Positions 9,532-16,933 of a stretch of 32,828 nucleotides of DNA are shown piece after piece; positions within the stretch are counted from its first letter, which is position 1; each line of letters begins with the position of its first letter. The position numbers and the translations under genes were made by a program. Below the pieces are notes generated by a model. The model searched no databases. It saw nothing but the letters and a program-made list of their open reading frames with translations, and was not told where the DNA came from. Source of the DNA: Clostridia bacterium (GTDB taxonomy: Bacteria; Bacillota; Clostridia; Oscillospirales; CAG-272); assembly GCA_017462485.1 (NCBI GenBank), contig JAFTRA010000009.1, positions 1-32,828 on the forward strand. Reading direction: 5' to 3'.

Positions 9532-11037
9532 ATGGCAAAGTTTATAAATGAGCCCTCACATACTTTTAATGAGTATCTTCTCATTCCCGGATACAGCTCT
9601 GCGGAATGTATCCCCGCAAACGTTAGCCTCAAAACGCCCCTTGTTAAATTCAAGCGCGGCGAAGAAAGCGCTATAACAATGAATATCCCTATGGTTTCCG
9701 CTATAATGCAGGCAGTTTCGGGCGAAAAGCTCGCCGTAGCTCTCGCAAAAGAGGGCGGCGTTTCATTCATCTACGGCTCTCAGTCCATCGAGGACGAGGC
9801 TGATATGGTAAGACGCGCGAAGAACACCAAGGCAGGCTTCGTTATCAGCGACTCTAACATAACTCCCGACGCTACTATGAGAGACGTAGTTGCCATCAAG
9901 GAAAGAACAGGACACAACACTATTGCGGTTACCGAGGACGGTAAGCCTCAGGGTAAGCTTCTCGGTATCGTTACCAGCCGTGATTACAGAGTTTCGAGAA
10001 TGGACCCCGAAACGAAGGTTTCCGAGTTTATGACTCCCCTCTCAAAGCTTATTTTCGCAAAAGAGGGTACGACTCTCAAAGAAGCTAACGACATCATATG
10101 GGACCACAAGCTTAATTCTCTTCCCATAGTTGACGATAACGGAAATCTTCTTTATATGGTATTCCGCAAGGACTACGATACCCACAAGAAGAACCCCAAC
10201 GAGCTTCTTGACAAATCAAAAAGATACGTCGTTGGCGCAGGTATTAACACGAGAGACTACGCAGAGCGTGTTCCCGCCCTTGTAGAAGCAGGCGTTGACG
10301 TTCTTTGCATAGACTCATCTGAGGGCTTCTCCGAGTGGCAGAAGCGCACTATCGCTTGGATACGTGAAAATTACGGTGATACCGTTAAGGTAGGCGCAGG
10401 TAACGTAGTTGACGCTGCAGGCTTCCGCTTCCTTGCTGACTGCGGAGCAGACTTTATTAAGGTTGGTATCGGCGGCGGCTCTATCTGCATCACCCGTGAG
10501 ACAAAGGGTATCGGACGCGGTCAGGCTACCGCTCTTATCGAGGTTTGCGCAGAGCGTGACAGATACTTTGAAGAGACGGGCGTGTATATCCCCGTATGCT
10601 CTGACGGCGGTATCGTTTACGACCATCACATTACCCTCTCTCTTGCTATGGGAGCTGACTTCGTAATGCTCGGCAGATACTTTGCAAGATTCGATGAAAG
10701 CCCCTCTAACAAGGTTTCCATCGGCGGTACTTACTATAAGGAATACTGGGGCGAGGGCTCTGCCCGTGCGAGAAACTGGCAGCGTTACGACCTTGGTGGT
10801 GACAGAAAGCTTTCCTTCGAAGAGGGCGTTGATTCCTACGTACCTTACGCGGGAACTCTTAAGGATAACGTAGCTATGTCGCTCGCAAAGGTACGCTCCA
10901 CTATGTGCAACTGCGGAGCGCTCACTATTCCCGAGCTTCAGGAAAAGGCTGTTCTTACTCTCGTTTCCGCAACGAGTATTATTGAGGGCGGCGCTCACGA
11001 CGTTATTCAGAAGAACCAGAGTGAAAATATTAAGTAA
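9532..11037 (+). CDS. guaB: IMP dehydrogenase, Tritrichomonas foetus-like subtype
   Basis: Oxidises IMP to XMP with NAD+, the committed step to guanine nucleotides. The 501-residue protein has an N-terminal barrel part, paired CBS domains at roughly 100-220, and the catalytic loop [14 protein letters not shown] with Cys319. The flap residues Arg418 and Tyr419 lie in NWQRYDLGG. These numbers equal those of the well-studied T. foetus enzyme, and long blocks ([52 protein letters not shown]) agree with my memory of that protein. AAAGGAG precedes the ATG. Only 39 bases without a hairpin separate it from pyrB, so it is probably the last gene of the pyr operon. Confidence 0.96.
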   Translation: MAKFINEPSHTFNEYLLIPGYSSAECIPANVSLKTPLVKFKRGEESAITMNIPMVSAIMQAVSGEKLAVALAKEGGVSFIYGSQSIEDEADMVRRAKNTKAGFVISDSNITPDATMRDVVAIKERTGHNTIAVTEDGKPQGKLLGIVTSRDYRVSRMDPETKVSEFMTPLSKLIFAKEGTTLKEANDIIWDHKLNSLPIVDDNGNLLYMVFRKDYDTHKKNPNELLDKSKRYVVGAGINTRDYAERVPALVEAGVDVLCIDSSEGFSEWQKRTIAWIRENYGDTVKVGAGNVVDAAGFRFLADCGADFIKVGIGGGSICITRETKGIGRGQATALIEVCAERDRYFEETGVYIPVCSDGGIVYDHHITLSLAMGADFVMLGRYFARFDESPSNKVSIGGTYYKEYWGEGSARARNWQRYDLGGDRKLSFEEGVDSYVPYAGTLKDNVAMSLAKVRSTMCNCGALTIPELQEKAVLTLVSATSIIEGGAHDVIQKNQSENIK

Positions 11038-11053
11038 TTCTATATAAAATATT

Positions 11054-11097
11054 AAAAAACGCTTACAGACGAAATTTCGCAACTGTAAGCGCTTTTT
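11054..11097. terminator. Bidirectional terminator after guaB
   Basis: CGCTTACAG (11060-11068) pairs with CTGTAAGCG (11083-11091). The intervening loop contains a smaller palindrome (CGAAATTTCG). An A-run precedes and a T-run follows, so it can end both the pyr-gua operon and the minus-strand operon that converges on it. Confidence 0.85.
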
Positions 11098-11179
11098 AAT
11101 ATTAATTCTATTTTTAACTATATATATTGGTTTTATTTTTAACTCAAGAAGTTAATGTTCAATGCTCCGTCAAGCTGTT

Positions 11180-12034
11180 TTACACCTTGAATCTTCTCGC
11201 ATAGGTGCATTTTTTGCACACGGGGTGCGTCATTTTCCCCTGCCTGAAGCCGTCAAGCATATTTTTTGCTGTCTTTGTCAAAAGGATATCCGAAAGCGAG
11301 GAAGCAAATATATTACCAAGCGGTATCTGCCCCTCGGAGTCAAGGCAGCAAGGTACTACCGTTCCATCGACAAGTATTGCAATCTGCTGCGAGAGCGCAT
11401 GGCACTTACCTCCGTCACACGGCTCAGCGTCGCTCTCCGACGGCCAGGTGAATATTCCGTCAAGCTCCAGAAATGTTCTGTACGCAAGTCTATATCCGCT
11501 GTATCTTTCTTCCCACTCACCGCTATACTCAGAATGAAGTCTATCGATAATATATGAATTCTGCGCATTTTTGCCCTGTCTTTCGTCTGCGTCAAGATTC
11601 CAAAGCCTGAATATAACGTTTTTATCAAGAGAAGAAAACTCTTTTGCAAAGGAAATGACCGAGTCCATATACCCATCAAGCGACAAATCCATACCGTTAC
11701 CCTCGGGAGCGTGCAAGGAAATACTGACTCTGTGAATAGTATCCGCATTATCTTTAAGTATTTGCTTTGCTTTATCAAGCAGCGTTCCGTTAGTTGTTAT
11801 GCAAACCTTGAATCCGAGCTTTCCCGCAGTCTTCAAAAGCTTGTCAAGCTCGGGATGTAAAAGCGGCTCGCCCATTACGTGAAGATAGATATACTCGACC
11901 TCGCCCTTTATTTTCTTCAATACGCTTTCAAAATTTTCCGGAGTCATCAGGCTCCTTTGCCTTTTCGTTCCGGGGCAAAAGGAACATTTCATATTACATA
12001 TATTTGTTATCTCAATATAAATGCGACTAAACAT
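11180..12034 (-). CDS. Radical SAM protein with short SPASM-like C-terminus
   Basis: The 284-residue protein starts with the radical SAM cluster motif C13-x3-C17-x2-C20 (ICNMKCSFCPG) and has MGEPLLHPEL near residue 56, the usual GGEP-type SAM contact. The C-terminal part carries PCCLDSEG and CKKC, a reduced SPASM/twitch cysteine set that usually binds an auxiliary Fe-S cluster. Such proteins modify peptides or small molecules, but no peptide precursor is encoded nearby, so the substrate cannot be named. A good ribosome binding site (AAAAGGAG) precedes ATG 12034. It lies 44 bases downstream of the glycerophosphodiesterase gene and is probably its operon partner. Confidence 0.85.
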   Translation of the reverse strand: MFSRIYIEITNICNMKCSFCPGTKRQRSLMTPENFESVLKKIKGEVEYIYLHVMGEPLLHPELDKLLKTAGKLGFKVCITTNGTLLDKAKQILKDNADTIHRVSISLHAPEGNGMDLSLDGYMDSVISFAKEFSSLDKNVIFRLWNLDADERQGKNAQNSYIIDRLHSEYSGEWEERYSGYRLAYRTFLELDGIFTWPSESDAEPCDGGKCHALSQQIAILVDGTVVPCCLDSEGQIPLGNIFASSLSDILLTKTAKNMLDGFRQGKMTHPVCKKCTYARRFKV

Positions 12035-12078
12035 AAAACACTCCTTTTCCTCAAAAATAAAAACTATTGTTTACAAAA

Positions 12079-12918
12079 TCATTTCTTTAAAGGTCTTGCG
12101 CCAAGCTTATCAAGGATTTCTCCGCAAGTCTTGGCGTCATCGCATGTAAACCCTACTGCGCCACGCTCGAGAGCGAGCTTATAATCCTCTTCATTGGTAT
12201 TCCAGCTAAAGTACACACAAGGCTTGATTCCCATAAGTCTGAACTCGTCAAATCTCGCCTTAGCTTCAACGGGGGATTCGGGATGAGGCATAGGCATACC
12301 TTCGTTAGATTTCTGGCCGCGCGAGAATATGCACACCTCGTCATAGTATTTATAAGGGTCATCCTTCTCCCAGCCTCTCATAACCGTCTTTGGATAGAAT
12401 CCATGAATGGAGAAATCATCTTTGGAATATCTTGTTCTGAGCCATGCGCACATTCCCGCAGAGAAGGTTATGACAGTAAGTCTTTCCTTACCGAATACTC
12501 CGTATTCCTTGCAAAGACGGAGCGTTTCACCTGCAGATGCGTATGCGAAATCGCCTATTTCCTCGGGATAATCCTTAAGCTCAAGAAGAACTCTTACGTC
12601 TGGGCGCGTTGCCATAAGCTCGAGAAATTCATCAAGAGTAGGTACCTTTTCTCCTGCAAACTGCTCACCGAATTTAATTCCGGCATCTGCCTCTCTTACC
12701 TCACCGAGAGTCATATGATAAATAAAACCGCTCTTATTGGTAGTTCTTCCAAGGTTTGCGTCATGACATACCACTATACGGTAATCTTTAGTCATATGTA
12801 CGTCCATCTCAATAGAGTCAATATCAAGCTCTAAAGCCTTTCTGAACGCAAGCATCGTATTTTCGGGGTACAGCTGTCTATATCCTCTGTGAGCGGTAAG
12901 GGTTACCTTCTTATTCAT
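12079..12918 (-). CDS. Glycerophosphodiester phosphodiesterase
   Basis: Hydrolyses glycerophosphodiesters, from phospholipid turnover, to glycerol 3-phosphate and an alcohol. The 279-residue protein has the family signature: HRGYRQLYPENT near residue 10, EMDVHMTKD near residue 38 (metal-binding E and D) and VVCHDANLGRTT (catalytic His). No signal peptide or membrane segment is seen, so it should act in the cytosol, like UgpQ. AAAGGAG precedes the ATG. It is the first gene of a two-gene minus-strand unit with the radical SAM protein, read from the promoter at 12968-12996. Confidence 0.92.
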   Translation of the reverse strand: MNKKVTLTAHRGYRQLYPENTMLAFRKALELDIDSIEMDVHMTKDYRIVVCHDANLGRTTNKSGFIYHMTLGEVREADAGIKFGEQFAGEKVPTLDEFLELMATRPDVRVLLELKDYPEEIGDFAYASAGETLRLCKEYGVFGKERLTVITFSAGMCAWLRTRYSKDDFSIHGFYPKTVMRGWEKDDPYKYYDEVCIFSRGQKSNEGMPMPHPESPVEAKARFDEFRLMGIKPCVYFSWNTNEEDYKLALERGAVGFTCDDAKTCGEILDKLGARPLKK

Positions 12919-12967
12919 TTTTTCTTCTCCTTTGATATTTTGATATATAGAACTAGCCTACGCCGAC

Positions 12968-12996
12968 AGTTTATCACCTTTTTTAGCGTTAGTCAA
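12968..12996 (-). promoter_or_regulatory. Promoter of the phosphodiesterase-radical SAM operon
   Basis: On the minus strand: TTGACT, 17 bases, TAAACT, about 50 bases upstream of the start codon at 12918. It is divergent to the promoter at 13059-13088. Confidence 0.7.
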
Positions 12997-13058
12997 CAGC
13001 TTTCACAAATTTTAAAGGTTTTGAAAATTAACATTTTGGTTTTCAAAAAGATTATATC

Positions 13059-13088
13059 TTGACACGCTACTGGGCTTTATGTTAAAAT
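13059..13088 (+). promoter_or_regulatory. Promoter of the 108-residue hypothetical gene
   Basis: TTGACA (13059-13064), 18 bases, TAAAAT (13083-13088). A 9-bp inverted repeat, TTTTGAAAA (13019-13027) and TTTTCAAAA (13040-13048), ends 10 bases upstream of the -35 box and could be an operator. Confidence 0.75.
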
Positions 13089-13112
13089 GGTATAGATTTT
13101 CGGAGGTGCATT

Positions 13113-13439
13113 ATGAAATACAAGCTTCATTTAAGATACATTTATACGTTTTACAACAACGGTGAGGCGTCACTCGAAGACGTCTTCGATGAATTTGAGA
13201 AAATTCTCCCACAGCCACACAGATTTACTCTTCACGACCAGGAGGACGGTACGTTTATTCTAAGCGAATTAAAGAATGATTTTATTGGGAATTACACAAC
13301 TCTCACCTTCCCTAACAAAGACAATCTCGTTATACACGAGGGGGAAACGGTAGAGCTTGCCTATGACGAATACTATTCGGCTATGGGTGACGATAACCAC
13401 AATGTTTACGTAGGGACTATTACTCTTATCAAAGAATAA
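13113..13439 (+). CDS. Hypothetical protein, 108 residues
   Basis: The gene is well framed: a strong promoter, CGGAGGTG 6-8 bases before the ATG, and a terminator just after the stop. The product begins MKYKLHLRYIYTFYNNG and is acidic, with no signal peptide, membrane segment or cysteine. The alternating hydrophobic pattern in the second half (LVIHEGETVELAYDEYY, VYVGTITLI) suggests a small beta-rich fold. I do not recognise a family. It is monocistronic and converges on clpB, so the context does not indicate a role. Confidence 0.8.
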   Translation: MKYKLHLRYIYTFYNNGEASLEDVFDEFEKILPQPHRFTLHDQEDGTFILSELKNDFIGNYTTLTFPNKDNLVIHEGETVELAYDEYYSAMGDDNHNVYVGTITLIKE

Positions 13440-13454
13440 ACTTAAAAATAAAGA

Positions 13455-13496
13455 TAGCCTTGCATCTCGCTAGCTGAGAGCAGGGCTACCTTTTTT
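13455..13496. terminator. Bidirectional terminator between the hypothetical gene and clpB
   Basis: TAGCCTTGC (13455-13463) pairs with GCAGGGCTA (13480-13488), with one T-G wobble, and an inner TCTC/GAGA extends the stem. TTTTTT follows on the plus strand and an A-rich tract lies on the other side for the minus-strand clpB transcript. Confidence 0.85.
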
Positions 13497-13523
13497 GTTC
13501 GAATGTAATGTTTTATTTACTTA

Positions 13524-16118
13524 TCAATCGATATTTGCAAAAAGTCCGTCCGAATTTACATCAACTGTAACTCTACTGTCTGGAGCAATATCGTCTTTTA
13601 TAATCTTCTTTGCCACGAGAGTTTCTATCCTTGACTGAATGAATCTCTTTATAGGTCTTGCTCCATAAATCGGGTCGTAAGCGGAATCAATGACGTAATC
13701 CTTAGCCTTTTCCGTAAGAGTAACCGTGATACGTTTATCTAGAAGACGCTCTTCAAGGTCATGAAGCGCAAGATCAACGATTTTACGTATATTATCTTTA
13801 GTCAAGGGCTTGAAGTATATTATCTCATCGAGTCTGTTCAAAAATTCCGGGCGGAACGAGCGCTTCAAAAGCTGACTCACGCTATTTCTCGCAGCATCGG
13901 AAATTTCCGCACCCTCAATGCCGTCAAGTATAATATCCGAGCCGAGATTACTCGTCATAATGATAATAGTATTTTTGAAGTCAACGACTCTTCCCTGACT
14001 ATCGGTTATTCTACCGTCGTCAAGCACCTGCAAAAGCACGTTAAATACGTCGGGGTGAGCCTTTTCAATCTCATCGAAAAGCACCACGGAATAAGGCTTT
14101 CTGCGTACCGCCTCGGTAAGCTGACCGCCCTCGTCGTATCCTACGTAACCGGGAGGGGCACCTATGAGTCTTGATACGCTGTATTTTTCCATATACTCGG
14201 ACATATCTATACGAACGATGCTTTTCTCATTGTCAAACAGAGCCTCGGCAAGAGCCTTTGCAAGCTCGGTTTTTCCGACACCCGTAGGACCAAGGAACAT
14301 AAACGAGCCTATGGGACGTCTTGGGTCTCTTATTCCCGCTCTTGAGCGAAGTATTGCCTCCGAGACCTTTGTTACGCCCTCGTCCTGACCGATAACTCTC
14401 TTATGAAGAATATCCTCCATTCCGAGCAGCTTATCTCTCTCGCCCATAGCAAGCTTTGACACGGGTATACCCGTCCATCTCGAAACTATCTTGGATATCT
14501 CCTCTTCACCGACGGAATCGCGCAAGAGACTGGATTCTCTTTTGCTTTCCTTCTCCTCTGCCAAAAGAAGTGCCTTTTTGAGCTCGGGAAGCTTTCCGTA
14601 TTTCAGCTCTGCCGCAAGACTCAGGTTGTATTCTCCCTCGGCTATCTCTATCTGTCTTGAAACCGAATCTATTTCCTCTCGAATTTTCTGCGCCTCGGCA
14701 ATAGTTTCCTTTTCGTTATCCCATTTTGCCTTCATCGCCGCAAACCTTTCGCGAAGTTCTGAAAGCTCACCTCTGATTGCTCCAAGTCTTTCCTCGGAGA
14801 GCTTATCCTTTTCCTTTTTAAGAGCCGCCTCTTCAATTTCAAGCTGCATTATTTTTCGGGAAATTTCGTCCATCTCCGTGGGCATTGAATTCATTTCGGT
14901 CTTTATAAGAGCGCACGCCTCGTCAACCAAATCTATTGCCTTATCCGGAAGAAATCTATCCGATATATACCTGTTTGAAAGCGTAGCCGCGGCAATTATC
15001 GCTCCGTCGTGAATCTTCACGCCGTGGAATACCTCGTAACGCTCCTTTAAGCCTCTGAGTATTGCAACCGTATCCTCTACCGTAGGCTCATCTACCATAA
15101 CCGGCTGGAATCTACGCTCAAGCGCTGCATCCTTTTCTACGTACTGACGGTACTCGTCGAGCGTCGTCGCTCCGATACAGTGAAGCTCGCCTCTTGCAAG
15201 CATAGGCTTTAAAAGATTTCCTGCGTCCATAGCGCCGTCTGTCTTGCCTGCGCCGACTATGGTGTGAAGCTCGTCAATAAAAAGAATTATATTTCCGTCC
15301 GATTCCTTCACCTCGGTGAGAACCGCCTTTAGTCTTTCCTCAAATTCGCCTCTGTATTTAGCTCCCGCAACCAAAGCGCCCATATCGAGAGAAAAGAGCT
15401 TTCTGTTCTTTAAGTTATCGGGCACGTCTCCTCTGACTATGCGGTGAGCAAGTCCCTCAGCGATTGCCGTTTTACCAACGCCGGGCTCGCCTATAAGGCA
15501 GGGATTGTTTTTGGACTTTCTTGATAAAATTCTTATAACGTTTCTTATTTCGTCGTCTCTTCCTATAACGGGGTCAAGCTTCTTCGCCTTTGCAAGCTCC
15601 ACGAGGTCCTGACCGTATTTTGAGAGAACGTCATATGTTGCTTCAGGGTTGTCGTTAGTCACCTTTCTGTTACCTCTCACTTCCTTAATTTGCTCTAAAA
15701 GAGTCTTTTCGTTAACGTCATACTTTTTAAATACGTTTTTAAGCGCACTGCTTCCCGCACTCACCAGAGATAGAAACAAATGCTCGACCGATATAAATTC
15801 ATCCCCCATTTTTTCCATAAGCTTCTCGCTTTCGGAAAGAACTCTATCAAGGTCAGCGCTTATATAAATGCGGTCCTCGGAGTATCCGCTTCCCGTCACC
15901 TTAGGACTCTTATCAAGAAGCGCCCTCAGCTCTTTAGTCAATGCAGTAACGTCAACCGAAAGCCTCTCGCATAACGATGGGATAAGCCCCTCCTTATCAG
16001 AAAGGAGCGCTGCTGACAAATGCAAATCGGTCACCGACGACGAGGAATATTCAATAGATAAATTTCTCGCGCCTTCAATAGCTTCTCTACTCTTATTCGT
16101 AAGCTTTTCTATATTCAT
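13524..16118 (-). CDS. clpB: Chaperone ClpB (AAA+ disaggregase)
   Basis: Hexameric ATP-driven disaggregase that works with DnaK to rescue aggregated proteins. The 864-residue protein has the N-terminal Clp repeat domain (residues 1-145), the first AAA module with Walker A GEPGVGKT at 210-217 and FIDELHT, a middle coiled-coil domain of roughly 400-530 (rich in K, E and L), and the second AAA module with GPTGVGKT, GAPPGYVGYDEGG and FRPEFLNRLDE. The coiled-coil middle domain and length separate it from ClpC and ClpA. The ribosome binding site (GGAAGGG) is moderate. A perfect CIRCE operator 120 bases upstream points to HrcA control by heat shock. It is monocistronic. Confidence 0.97.
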   Translation of the reverse strand: MNIEKLTNKSREAIEGARNLSIEYSSSSVTDLHLSAALLSDKEGLIPSLCERLSVDVTALTKELRALLDKSPKVTGSGYSEDRIYISADLDRVLSESEKLMEKMGDEFISVEHLFLSLVSAGSSALKNVFKKYDVNEKTLLEQIKEVRGNRKVTNDNPEATYDVLSKYGQDLVELAKAKKLDPVIGRDDEIRNVIRILSRKSKNNPCLIGEPGVGKTAIAEGLAHRIVRGDVPDNLKNRKLFSLDMGALVAGAKYRGEFEERLKAVLTEVKESDGNIILFIDELHTIVGAGKTDGAMDAGNLLKPMLARGELHCIGATTLDEYRQYVEKDAALERRFQPVMVDEPTVEDTVAILRGLKERYEVFHGVKIHDGAIIAAATLSNRYISDRFLPDKAIDLVDEACALIKTEMNSMPTEMDEISRKIMQLEIEEAALKKEKDKLSEERLGAIRGELSELRERFAAMKAKWDNEKETIAEAQKIREEIDSVSRQIEIAEGEYNLSLAAELKYGKLPELKKALLLAEEKESKRESSLLRDSVGEEEISKIVSRWTGIPVSKLAMGERDKLLGMEDILHKRVIGQDEGVTKVSEAILRSRAGIRDPRRPIGSFMFLGPTGVGKTELAKALAEALFDNEKSIVRIDMSEYMEKYSVSRLIGAPPGYVGYDEGGQLTEAVRRKPYSVVLFDEIEKAHPDVFNVLLQVLDDGRITDSQGRVVDFKNTIIIMTSNLGSDIILDGIEGAEISDAARNSVSQLLKRSFRPEFLNRLDEIIYFKPLTKDNIRKIVDLALHDLEERLLDKRITVTLTEKAKDYVIDSAYDPIYGARPIKRFIQSRIETLVAKKIIKDDIAPDSRVTVDVNSDGLFANID

Positions 16119-16237
16119 AAATATAACCCTTCCTTTCTTTAAATAAGTTCTTTGTTCTCGGCTTCATCGCTTCACAGTATTAGTTTACATCTACATTGTG
16201 AATAATCTTATGATAAAATATGTATTTTTTGTAAACA

Positions 16238-16264
16238 TTAGCACTCTTTATAGTTGAGTGCTAA
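16238..16264. promoter_or_regulatory. CIRCE operator (HrcA binding site)
   Basis: TTAGCACTC, 9 bases, GAGTGCTAA: both arms match the CIRCE consensus exactly and the spacer has the canonical length. It lies upstream of clpB, which is transcribed leftwards. Read in that direction the spacer region contains TATAAA, so the operator may overlap the -10 box. A further single arm, TTAGCACTC at 16312-16320, lacks its partner. Confidence 0.95.
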
Positions 16265-16399
16265 AATATTCAATGATTTTTTGAATTTTTGCAGTGTTTT
16301 TCGCTCGAATTTTAGCACTCATCACTCGAAATTTGGTAAATTTCCTTTGAGAGTTAATAAAACTTACCAATAAAGACTCAATAAAATCAACATATAGTA
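16265..16399. other. Divergent region between clpB and the Fur-family gene
   Basis: AT-rich, with no ORF. It holds one lone CIRCE half-site (16312-16320) and two similar CTCGAA-TTT words (16303-16311 and 16325-16334). A confident clpB promoter could not be assigned. Confidence 0.5.
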
Positions 16400-16428
16400 T
16401 TGACATTTTAAGACAAATGTAGTATTAT
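16400..16428 (+). promoter_or_regulatory. Promoter of the Fur-family regulator/permease operon
   Basis: TTGACA (16400-16405), 17 bases, TATTAT (16423-16428). The expected start near 16435 lies just before the palindromic operator at 16441-16455, so a bound repressor would block the polymerase. Confidence 0.85.
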
Positions 16429-16440
16429 AGAAAAGCATTT

Positions 16441-16455
16441 TGAGAATTATTCTCA
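16441..16455. promoter_or_regulatory. Fur-family 7-1-7 operator
   Basis: TGAGAAT-T-ATTCTCA is a perfect 7-1-7 palindrome. It differs from the Bacillus Fur box half (TGATAAT) at one position, the kind of change that separates Fur, PerR and Zur boxes. Its place between the promoter and the Fur-family gene implies autorepression. Confidence 0.8.
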
Positions 16456-16488
16456 TTTTAGATTAGCCAATACAAACCGGAGATTTAA

Positions 16489-16917
16489 ATGAAATATAAC
16501 ACAGGAAAAAGAGAGCAGATACTGAGCTTTCTCTCGGAAAACTCGCACCGCTCGTTCGAGCTTTGCGAAATAGCTCTCGCCATAACGCACGACGGTCACG
16601 GGACAAGCACGGTATATAGAATAGTTTCCGAGCTTTTATCCGAAGGCAAGGTACGCCGTCTTTCAGACGGAAAAACCAGGCACTGCACCTATCAATATAT
16701 AGGAAGCGAAGAATGCCATTCGCATCTTCACTTAAAATGCCGTGATTGCGGCAAGCTTATTCATCTTGATGAAGAAATATCGCACGAATTCTGCGATAGC
16801 GTTCTTTCTATTGGCGGCTTTACGCTCGAATCGGGCTGTATGCTATTCGGAAAGTGCGAAAGCTGCACAGTAAAGAACGAATCGCTTTCAAATCCCATAT
16901 CCAAAAATTTAGTCTGA
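16489..16917 (+). CDS. Fur-family metal-responsive repressor
   Basis: A 142-residue DNA-binding regulator of the Fur/Zur/PerR family. Residues 1-70 are the winged helix (HGTSTVYRIVSELLSEGKVRRL is the recognition region). The dimerisation half has H79-L-H81-L-K-C84-x2-C87 and C123-x2-C126, so the structural zinc site of four cysteines is complete and the sensory histidines are present. Which metal it senses cannot be read from the sequence; the operator half-site differs from classic Fur, PerR and Zur boxes. The start lies about 50 bases after the expected transcription start, and the ribosome binding site (CCGGAGATT) is adequate. It is followed after 16 bases by a metal permease gene, its likely target. 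Confidence 0.9.
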   Translation: MKYNTGKREQILSFLSENSHRSFELCEIALAITHDGHGTSTVYRIVSELLSEGKVRRLSDGKTRHCTYQYIGSEECHSHLHLKCRDCGKLIHLDEEISHEFCDSVLSIGGFTLESGCMLFGKCESCTVKNESLSNPISKNLV

Positions 16918-16933
16918 CACGAGAGGAAGGCTT

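Noticed and set aside
10315-11082. 255-codon frame antisense to guaB
   Set aside because: No ribosome binding site or recognisable domain, and it covers the conserved catalytic part of guaB.
16119-16237. Promoter for clpB between CIRCE and the start codon
   Set aside because: TTTACA and TAAGAT are present on the minus strand but 19 bases apart; I could not choose between this and a -10 inside CIRCE.
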